Below are positions 1 through 5,188 of a DNA stretch of 5,188 bases, piece after piece. Position 1 is the first letter of the stretch, and each line of letters opens with the position of its first letter. The DNA comes from Candidatus Omnitrophota bacterium. Its GTDB lineage: Bacteria > Ratteibacteria > UBA8468 > B48-G9 > DSTR01. Where the stretch lies: positions 1-5,188 of the forward strand of contig JAMWDF010000169.1 of NCBI GenBank assembly GCA_023818865.1, given 5' to 3'. A program made the translations under genes and the position numbers. Under the pieces are notes generated by a model, which searched no databases, was not told the DNA's origin, and saw nothing but the letters and a program-made list of their open reading frames with translations.

Positions 1-40
1 TAAAAAAATTACACTTACGGAAGTAGGTTAGTTTAAGATT

Positions 41-46
41 GGAGAG
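41..46 (+). promoter_or_regulatory. Ribosome binding site of pnp
   Basis: GGAGAG ends two bases before the ATG at 49, with four bases between its GGAG core and the start. The spacing is a little short, but the encoded N-terminus (MDRIEIDLG) begins exactly where PNPases normally begin, so the start stands. Confidence 0.7.
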
Positions 47-48
47 AA

Positions 49-2208
49 ATGGACCGAATTGAGATTGACCTCGGTGCAAAGAAAGTAATTTTGGAAAAAG
101 GAAGAATGGCCAGACAGGCTCAGGGAGCTGTTTGGGTACAAAGTGGAGAGACCATTGTCCTTACTACCGCAGTATCTTCTTCTAATCCTCGGGAGGATGT
201 TGATTTCTTACCCTTGATGTGTGAATACCGGGAACAAACCTCTGCGGCTGGCAAGATTCCCGGAGGATTTTTCAAACGAGAAGGCCGTCCCACAGAAAGA
301 GAAGTTCTTACCTCCAGGGTAATTGATCGGTCTATAAGGCCACTGTTTCCCGAGGGATATTACCATGACATTCAAATTACTAGTCTTCTTCTCTCAGTGG
401 ATAGCGAAAATGACCCAGAAATCCTGGCAATCTTGGGAGCTTCAGCCGCTCTGGTTAGTTCTCCCATTCCTTTTACTGGTCCGGTAGCGGCGGTGCGGGT
501 TGGGTATGTGGACGGGGAGTTTGTGTTGAATCCAGGCATTTCTCTCCTGGAAAGAAGTGAAATTAACCTTTTGTTATCTGGGACGCAGGACTCAATTATT
601 ATGATGGAGGGCAGCTCCGCTGAGATAGATGAAAGCAAATTTTTACAGGCGATCGCCTTTGGTTTAAGGAATCTTAAGTCTTTGTTAGAAGTACAGCAAC
701 CTTGGATCGGGGAGAAAACAGCTCTTCCCAGTGTGGGTGGTTCCCCCTGGCGTCAGCCAGCCGAAGACTTTCTGAAACAGAAACTATTTCGGGCCTATGA
801 GTTTAAAGAAAAGAAGGCTCGTTCAGACTTTTACGACAGCCTCCGAGAAGAATTTCTGAGCGGTTGTCCCGAGGAAGAAAAGGATTTAGCCGGGAAAGAT
901 TTTGACATTTCTTTAAAAAAGTCAGTGCGCCAGCTGATTGCCAGTTCTGAGAAGCGTTTAGATGGCCGTTCACCCAAGGAGATCCGACCGATAGAAATTG
1001 AAGTTGGGCTTCTCCCGAGGAACCACGGGTCGGCTTTATTCGTGAGGGGACAGACGCAGTGTATTGCCTCAGTAACGTTAGGGGCTAAGCATGATGAGCA
1101 AAGGATTGATGGACTGTTTGAAGAGACCAGCAAGCGATTTATGCTCCACTATAACTTTCCACCGTTCTGTGTGGGGGAAGCTGTTCCGATGCGCAGTCCT
1201 TCCCGGAGAGAAATAGGTCACGGTGCTCTGGCTGAACGTTCTCTTGCCTATGTTATTCCCGGAGAAGAAAAATTTCCTTATACGATCAGGATTGTAGCCA
1301 ACATATTAGAATCAAATGGTTCCTCTTCTATGGCCACTGTTTGTGCTGGAAGCCTGGCCTTGATGGATGCTGGGGTACCTGTTAGCCGGCATGTTGCTGG
1401 CATTGCTCTTGGTCTAATAATGGAAAGTGGACAGTCAGTGATTTTAACAGACATTGCTGGGGAAGAAGACCACTATGGGGATGTTGACCTGAAGATTGCC
1501 GGAACAGAAAAGGGTATTACAGGCTTTCAACTGGATGTTAAAACAAGTGAATTTAGCCTTGATATTTTGGAGAAAGCGTTATTCCAGAGTCGAGAAGCCC
1601 GCCTAGAAATTCTGGAAAAAATGAATTCGGTATTAAGCCAGCCGCGGCCGACCCTTTCTCCTTACGCTCCGAGGATGATCAGTTTTAAGATTAAACCGGA
1701 CAAAATAGGACTGGTAATCGGTCCGGGTGGAAAAACTATCCGGGGGATTATCGACCGCACTGGGGCAGAGATTGATATTGAAGATGACGGAACTATTCAC
1801 ATCTCTTCTCCGAGTCCAGCCGCATGCGAGCAGGCCCAGCAGGAAGTTTTGACCCTGATAGAAGAAGCTGCTGTAGGGAAGGTTTACACAGGAGTGGTCA
1901 CCAAGATTTTACCTTTTGGCGCTTTAGTGAAAATACTACCTACGCAGGAGGGGATGGTTCATATCTCAGAGATTTCCGGACATCGGATTGACTCAGTGGA
2001 GGATATGCTTTCGGTTGGGTCAGAAATAAGGGTCAAGGTTATCGGTATAGACGAAAGCGGACGCCTTCGTTTGAGCCGAAAACAAACCCTTACTCCAGAA
2101 GAACTAGCACGAGAAAAAGAATCCTTGGGAAACAAGGGTAAAACCTTCCAGGAAAAAGATACAGTAAGGGATCTGCGTCACAGGGTAAGAAATCATCGCC
2201 GGCATTAA
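49..2208 (+). CDS. pnp: Polynucleotide phosphorylase (PNPase), complete
   Basis: This enzyme degrades RNA 3' to 5' using phosphate, releasing nucleoside diphosphates, and can run in reverse to add tails. In this family it acts in the cytoplasm as a trimer, often within an RNA degradosome. The 719 residues are close to the usual length (E. coli 711). The first RNase PH domain covers about 1-145 and includes the FFKREGRP loop at 74-81. A helical linker follows, then the second RNase PH domain from about 303 (LDGR, RNHG at 324-327, SNGSSSM at 422-428). The catalytic signature EDHYGDVDLK gives D474, D480 and K482, matching E. coli D486, D492 and K494. A KH domain (about 545-608, GPGG at 558-561) and an S1 domain (about 610-679) follow, then a 40-residue basic tail. 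The ATG has GGAGAG just upstream and the N-terminus aligns with the family. The fucose isomerase-like gene follows after 34 bases, so co-transcription is likely. Identification is secure. Confidence 0.98.
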   Translation: MDRIEIDLGAKKVILEKGRMARQAQGAVWVQSGETIVLTTAVSSSNPREDVDFLPLMCEYREQTSAAGKIPGGFFKREGRPTEREVLTSRVIDRSIRPLFPEGYYHDIQITSLLLSVDSENDPEILAILGASAALVSSPIPFTGPVAAVRVGYVDGEFVLNPGISLLERSEINLLLSGTQDSIIMMEGSSAEIDESKFLQAIAFGLRNLKSLLEVQQPWIGEKTALPSVGGSPWRQPAEDFLKQKLFRAYEFKEKKARSDFYDSLREEFLSGCPEEEKDLAGKDFDISLKKSVRQLIASSEKRLDGRSPKEIRPIEIEVGLLPRNHGSALFVRGQTQCIASVTLGAKHDEQRIDGLFEETSKRFMLHYNFPPFCVGEAVPMRSPSRREIGHGALAERSLAYVIPGEEKFPYTIRIVANILESNGSSSMATVCAGSLALMDAGVPVSRHVAGIALGLIMESGQSVILTDIAGEEDHYGDVDLKIAGTEKGITGFQLDVKTSEFSLDILEKALFQSREARLEILEKMNSVLSQPRPTLSPYAPRMISFKIKPDKIGLVIGPGGKTIRGIIDRTGAEIDIEDDGTIHISSPSPAACEQAQQEVLTLIEEAAVGKVYTGVVTKILPFGALVKILPTQEGMVHISEISGHRIDSVEDMLSVGSEIRVKVIGIDESGRLRLSRKQTLTPEELAREKESLGNKGKTFQEKDTVRDLRHRVRNHRRH

Positions 2209-2229
2209 ACAGTAAAGTTACAGGCTAAG

Positions 2230-2236
2230 AAGGAGG
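2230..2236 (+). promoter_or_regulatory. Strong ribosome binding site of the fucose isomerase-like gene
   Basis: AAGGAGG lies six bases before the ATG at 2243, a near-perfect Shine-Dalgarno sequence at normal spacing. It fixes the start of the downstream gene, including its roughly 18-residue N-terminal lead before the first conserved strand. It lies in the 34-base gap after pnp, so this gene would be translated independently from a shared transcript. Confidence 0.85.
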
Positions 2237-2242
2237 GCGGAG

Positions 2243-3964
2243 ATGGGAAAAGCAAAGGCTGTTAGTCACCAAGGCTCCTTAACGGGAAAATCTCCGGTGG
2301 TAGGCGTATTTGCTCCTTGCGATCCCAGGCTGGATGATGGTTCCAGGCAGAGGGTGAAGAATATTGTTCGGTTGACAGCTGAACTTCTGGCGGAAAAGTT
2401 AAAAACGGCTGAGGGAGAAGCTATTCCGGTGGTTTACAGCCAAACCCTAATTGATGGAGAGAGACAGGCAGATGAGGTAGCTTCTCAATTCCGTCAGGCT
2501 GGAGTAGAAATTTTGGTTGGATTGCCGGATACCTGGGCATTTCCTCAATTAACGTTGATTTCCTTTATTCAACAGTTTCCTCAAAGAACACCGATAAACC
2601 TAACTTGCGGCAACAGTGGCCCTAAACCTGGAGTGGTTTACACCCATGCTTGTAGCGGTGCAGTCTCTCAATACGGTCGGTTGATGCATATTAATGTTGG
2701 TACTTGGCCTGACACCGGAGATGAACCGCGAATGACTGAGGCGACTGCCGAGCGGTTGGTGGATTGGTGCCAGGCAGCTTATACCTGGCAATATCTTAAA
2801 GGGAAACGGGTGGTGATCTTCGGACACGATTCCATGGGTATGGAAACTGCCCTGGCTCATATTATTCCTACCAGGAATACCTTCGGAATAGAAATTACCA
2901 GGTTAGATATGAAACTGTTGAGTGATATGCTTAGCAAGAAGGCGTATGATCCCAGCGAATTGAAAGAACTTCGCCATTGGATACATTCTCTGGTCGGCTC
3001 GCGGGTAGAGATTCGCCACAGCCAGGATGAAGAAAGATTCAGTCTTTCTCTGGCTATGTATTTGATAGTTCGGGATTTAATGAAGGAGTTGAATGCAGTT
3101 GGGGGTGGTTTTATGAGTCAGTTAGAATGGGGTTCTGACCGCAGGGGAATTCCTCTGCCGGTGGCTGATGCGATGGAGTCTCTTTTTAATTCAACATTTG
3201 ACCATCGGGGCAGGAAGTCTCCGTTACCCTACGCTACCGAAGCAGATGTACAGGGTCTGTTGACCATGTTGTTTTTTACGCATTTGACGGCCGGAGCGCC
3301 TCCTCTTTTCATGGATTTTCGTAAAGTTTGGGAACCGTGGGAGATAAAAGAATTAGCTGAAAAATTAGGAGTGGTTTTGACCGGAAAGGAGAGCTGGGAA
3401 AAAAGAGGATTTGTTGATGGCGATAACTCAGGAAGCGCCTCCTTTGATTGGGCTGCTTTGCCTGGGACGCCGGTAGAGGAAATTATGCGCCGGATTTCTT
3501 TCCCTTTGGCTGACGAAGGTTACTTCCCCGGCATGGGCAATTCTGTGACCTTTATTTCACCTGGAGGCATCAAAGGCATCGCCGGCCGACTAGCTTACAG
3601 CCACCTGACCGGGGTATTTTCCCTTTTCTGGGATGAGGCGGAAACGGTTGAATTGCCTGAGAAACTTGCTCAAGCTGTTTGCCGAACGTCAACCTTCACT
3701 TGGCCCCACACTTTTGTTGTTCCAAGGTTTGCTACCATGGCAGAATATAAGCACTATGCGCCAGCCAATCATTTTCATATGGTTTGGGGTCTAAGTCCAG
3801 CTAGGCTTGAATACTGGATGGATTTAGCCAATGTTCTTTCAGTGGTTCCCTGGAGTGAAAGACCAGTTTATCTGGAAGGAACTGACCGACCATTACCTCT
3901 ATTATATTTGATCAATGGCGGCGAAACTGCGGCCAAACTGGCTCTGGCGGCTAGATATCGGTAG
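2243..3964 (+). CDS. L-fucose isomerase family protein (aldose-ketose isomerase)
   Basis: The family uses a divalent metal, typically Mn2+, to interconvert an aldose and its ketose, for example L-fucose and L-fuculose, in the cytoplasm. The 573 residues are close to E. coli FucI (591). A Rossmann-like N-terminal part (about 18-180) contains a conserved tryptophan in DTWAF (W98). The middle domain has FGHDSMGME near 193-201. The metal-site region reads NSTFD, then ATEAD, then LFMDFR, and the C-terminal part has SGSAS, TWPHTFVVPRF and APANH. The three metal ligands of E. coli FucI (E337, D361, H528) match E333, D358 and H510 here, so the protein should be an active metalloenzyme. Between these motifs it is clearly diverged from E. 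coli FucI, so the sugar could be L-fucose, D-arabinose or another aldose. No fuculokinase, aldolase or transporter is visible nearby. It follows pnp by 34 bases and converges on cmk. The family call is confident; the substrate is not known, so no symbol is given. Confidence 0.9.
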   Translation: MGKAKAVSHQGSLTGKSPVVGVFAPCDPRLDDGSRQRVKNIVRLTAELLAEKLKTAEGEAIPVVYSQTLIDGERQADEVASQFRQAGVEILVGLPDTWAFPQLTLISFIQQFPQRTPINLTCGNSGPKPGVVYTHACSGAVSQYGRLMHINVGTWPDTGDEPRMTEATAERLVDWCQAAYTWQYLKGKRVVIFGHDSMGMETALAHIIPTRNTFGIEITRLDMKLLSDMLSKKAYDPSELKELRHWIHSLVGSRVEIRHSQDEERFSLSLAMYLIVRDLMKELNAVGGGFMSQLEWGSDRRGIPLPVADAMESLFNSTFDHRGRKSPLPYATEADVQGLLTMLFFTHLTAGAPPLFMDFRKVWEPWEIKELAEKLGVVLTGKESWEKRGFVDGDNSGSASFDWAALPGTPVEEIMRRISFPLADEGYFPGMGNSVTFISPGGIKGIAGRLAYSHLTGVFSLFWDEAETVELPEKLAQAVCRTSTFTWPHTFVVPRFATMAEYKHYAPANHFHMVWGLSPARLEYWMDLANVLSVVPWSERPVYLEGTDRPLPLLYLINGGETAAKLALAARYR

Positions 3965-3977
3965 GAATTTGTCCTTC

Positions 3978-4685
3978 TCAGTCAATCTGGGGCAGGGGTA
4001 ATCCCCTTTCCAGACAAAGCCTGAAAATCCAGTTTACAACCTCAGGAATGCTCATTTTGGTGGTATCCAGGTAGACGGCATCAGGTACCTTGACCAAAGG
4101 AGCAATTGGTCTTTCAAAATCTGCTTTATCGCGCGCGGCAATTTCTTGCCTTACCTGGGTAAAGTCAGCAGGCAAATGTTGTTCTTGTAACTGGAGAAAA
4201 CGCCGCCTGGCTCTTTCTTCCAATGAGGCATCAAGGTAGATTTTTACCTGAGCGTCAGGAAAAACGATGCTGCCGATGTCCCGACCTTCCATAACTAAAT
4301 GGTGTCTTTCGCGAAAACAACGTTGCAGTTCCCAGAGAATCCTTCTAACTGAGAGACTTGAAGCGGCATAACAGGTGTAGCGACTAACTTGTTCGCTTCT
4401 AATCTCGCGCGTAACGTCCTTTCCGTCAAGCATCACCTGATATCCGTCGGAGCTATCGCGAAAATCAAGGCGCAAATTTCTCGCCACAGCGATCAGCCTA
4501 TTCTCGTCAGAGAGGTCAAAACCAAGAGATAGTGCTTTCAGGGTTACCGCCCGATACATAGCGCCAGTGTCCACATAGAGGAAAGTAAGTTTTCTAGCTA
4601 CCTGGCGGGCTACGGTGCCTTTGCCTGCTCCGGCAGGTCCATCAATCGCCACCACAAAATTTTTCCTTTCTTGGATTTCACCCAA
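3978..4685 (-). CDS. cmk: Cytidylate kinase (CMP/dCMP kinase), complete
   Basis: The enzyme transfers phosphate from ATP to CMP or dCMP, giving CDP or dCDP, and recycles CMP from RNA decay, salvage and lipid synthesis in the cytoplasm. The 235 residues fit the bacterial family (E. coli 227). The P-loop GPAGAGKGT is at 16-24, VDTGAMYRAVT at 38-48, the nucleotide-monophosphate segment DGKDVTREIRSEQVS at 87-101, GRDIGSIVFPDA at 134-145, the Arg-rich lid EERARRRF at 156-163, and ARDKADFERPIAPL at 184-197. The start is TTG at 4685, supported by GGAGG seven bases upstream; the next Met is residue 43, beyond the P-loop, so no ATG start is possible. It lies 2 bases after the frr stop, which points to one transcript and probable translational coupling. 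It converges on the isomerase gene with a 13-base gap. Identification is secure; the frr-cmk order is less usual than frr-uppS. Confidence 0.97.
   Translation of the reverse strand: MGEIQERKNFVVAIDGPAGAGKGTVARQVARKLTFLYVDTGAMYRAVTLKALSLGFDLSDENRLIAVARNLRLDFRDSSDGYQVMLDGKDVTREIRSEQVSRYTCYAASSLSVRRILWELQRCFRERHHLVMEGRDIGSIVFPDAQVKIYLDASLEERARRRFLQLQEQHLPADFTQVRQEIAARDKADFERPIAPLVKVPDAVYLDTTKMSIPEVVNWIFRLCLERGLPLPQID
3986..4014 (+). terminator. Stem-loop at the convergent gene ends; possible 3'-end or terminator structure without a U-tract
   Basis: In + strand RNA, TCTGG (3986-3990) pairs with CCAGA (4010-4014), GG (3991-3992) forms G-U pairs with TT (4008-4009), C3993 bulges, and AGGGG (3994-3998) pairs with CCCCT (4003-4007) around a TAAT loop. 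This is about 12 pairs, starting 21 bases after the isomerase stop codon. No run of T follows (CAAAGCC), so it is not a classical intrinsic terminator. It overlaps the last codons of cmk on the other strand. In cmk RNA the two wobble pairs become C/A mismatches, so the stem suits the + strand transcript better. The structure is visible in the sequence; its role is inferred. Confidence 0.3.
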
Positions 4686-4687
4686 AA

Positions 4688-5188
4688 TTAGTCCTCCATA
4701 ATTTCTTTTTCTTTATCGGCAGCTTTTTTCTCAATCTCTTGAATCATTTTATCCATTATTTTTTTAATTTCATCCATGGCGCGATAAAGATCATCTTCGG
4801 AGATTTCTTTAGCTTTTTCACTGGCTTTAAGCTCTTCATTGGCTTTTCGGCGTAATTCTCGGAGCTCAACCTTAGCTTCCTCGGTCATCTTGGAGAGAAC
4901 CTTGACCAGTTCGCGCCTTCTTTCTTCACTTAGCGGAGGCACAGCAATCCGGATAGCATTGCTGTCCGGCTGAGGATTTAGTCCAAGATTGCTAGCTTGG
5001 ATGGCCTTAACAATTTTTTCGGTGATAGTTTTATCCCACGGCTGAATAACAATTAACTGAGGTTGAGGAATGGTCACAGTGGCTAACTGGTTGATGGGCA
5101 GTTTAGAGCCATAATAATCTACGACTATCCCCTCCAGGAAACTGACCGAGGCTCTCCCTGCCCGTAAGGTGGCAATCTCCCTGGTAAA
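4688..5188 (-). CDS. frr: Ribosome recycling factor, N-terminus cut off by the window edge
   Basis: RRF works with EF-G to split the post-termination ribosome so that its subunits can be reused. The frame stays open from the stop at 4688 to the window edge, giving 166 residues; against the usual 185 about 19 are missing. The visible N-terminal part has LRAGRAS (8-14) and DYYGS (24-28), both typical of the domain I/II junction. PINQLA and the VIQPWD strand of domain II follow, then NLGLNP, RIAVPPLSEERR, and the long charged C-terminal helices (ELRRKANEELK, KEISEDD, and an ending in DKEKEIMED). The GTG at 5077 is only visible residue 38 and is not the start, since conserved RRF sequence continues upstream. 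cmk follows after 2 bases. In many bacteria pyrH and tsf lie upstream of frr; that is expected here but not seen. Identification is secure. Confidence 0.97.
   Translation of the reverse strand, partial: FTREIATLRAGRASVSFLEGIVVDYYGSKLPINQLATVTIPQPQLIVIQPWDKTITEKIVKAIQASNLGLNPQPDSNAIRIAVPPLSEERRRELVKVLSKMTEEAKVELRELRRKANEELKASEKAKEISEDDLYRAMDEIKKIMDKMIQEIEKKAADKEKEIMED
4693..4697 (-). promoter_or_regulatory. Ribosome binding site that decides the TTG start of cmk
   Basis: Read on the minus strand, GGAGG is followed by seven bases (ACTAATT, containing the frr stop TAA) and then TTG. The site lies inside the last codons of frr, so ribosomes finishing frr end on top of the cmk initiation site. 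This favours TTG at 4685 over any internal start. Confidence 0.8.
4941..4969 (-). repeat. Two overlapping inverted repeats inside frr
   Basis: ACAGCAAT (4941-4948) and ATTGCTGT (4958-4965) form a perfect 8-bp inverted repeat with a 9-base loop. Overlapping it, CCGGATAGC (4949-4957) and GCTGTCCGG (4961-4969) form a 9-bp repeat with a 3-base loop and one imperfect pair (T-G on the + strand, a C-A mismatch in frr mRNA). The two stems share bases, so only one can form at a time. They lie in codons for the conserved PDSNAIRIAV segment. A regulatory role is not shown. Confidence 0.4.

Noticed and set aside
1..48. Possible promoter (TAAGAT at 34-39) and a small ACTT/AAGT hairpin (13-24) before pnp; TAA at 1-3 as a possible upstream stop
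   Set aside because: No good -35 hexamer lies at the right distance, and transcription would start on top of the ribosome binding site. The stem is only 4 bp. An upstream gene such as rpsO is common before pnp, but three bases cannot prove it.
372..638. Open frame of 88 codons on the minus strand inside pnp
   Set aside because: It is antisense to conserved PNPase codons, has no recognisable domain, and is explained as a shadow of the real gene.
649..658. GGCGATCGCC palindrome, resembling the cyanobacterial HIP1 repeat
   Set aside because: I saw only one copy in the window, inside pnp codons. HIP1 is meaningful only when highly repeated, so chance explains it.
831..1133. Open frame of 100 codons on the minus strand inside pnp
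   Set aside because: It is a shadow frame with low-complexity Ser-rich translation and no family resemblance.
2600..2860. Open frame of 86 codons on the minus strand inside the isomerase gene
   Set aside because: It is antisense to conserved isomerase sequence with no recognisable domain.
3562..3577. Short direct repeat GGCATC-AAA-GGCATC in the isomerase gene
   Set aside because: It encodes the glycine-rich GIKGI motif of the protein and is too short to suggest a mobile element or slippage site.

Overview
This window is ordinary bacterial chromosome carrying mostly housekeeping genes. I see no mobile element, CRISPR array, tRNA, rRNA or phage gene, and no convincing new multi-gene system. 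Every protein is bacterial in type (two-domain PNPase with KH and S1, bacterial CMP kinase, RRF). Genes are tightly packed, have clear purine-rich Shine-Dalgarno sequences, and include one TTG start. Base composition looks intermediate, perhaps slightly below 50% GC by eye. The sequence alone does not let me name a phylum; a free-living anaerobe or an uncultured lineage is only a guess.

Layout: bases 1-48 are a short leader that may begin with the stop codon of an unseen upstream gene. pnp (49-2208, +) encodes a complete polynucleotide phosphorylase. After 34 bases and a strong ribosome binding site comes a complete gene of the L-fucose isomerase family (2243-3964, +). A 13-base gap separates it from the converging gene cmk (3978-4685, -), CMP kinase. 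cmk lies 2 bases downstream of frr (4688 to the window edge, -), ribosome recycling factor, whose N-terminal coding end is outside the window.

How the genes fit together: pnp, cmk and frr belong to core RNA turnover, nucleotide recycling and translation. PNPase releases nucleoside diphosphates, CMP kinase returns CMP from RNA decay or salvage to CDP, and RRF frees ribosomes for reuse. The sugar isomerase is the odd member: no kinase, aldolase, transporter or regulator for fucose or arabinose is visible beside it.

The most useful second looks are a bulged 12-bp stem at the convergent gene ends, the pnp/fucose-isomerase pairing, the frr-cmk pairing with a coupled TTG start, and two mutually exclusive hairpins inside frr. 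All are modest in interest.
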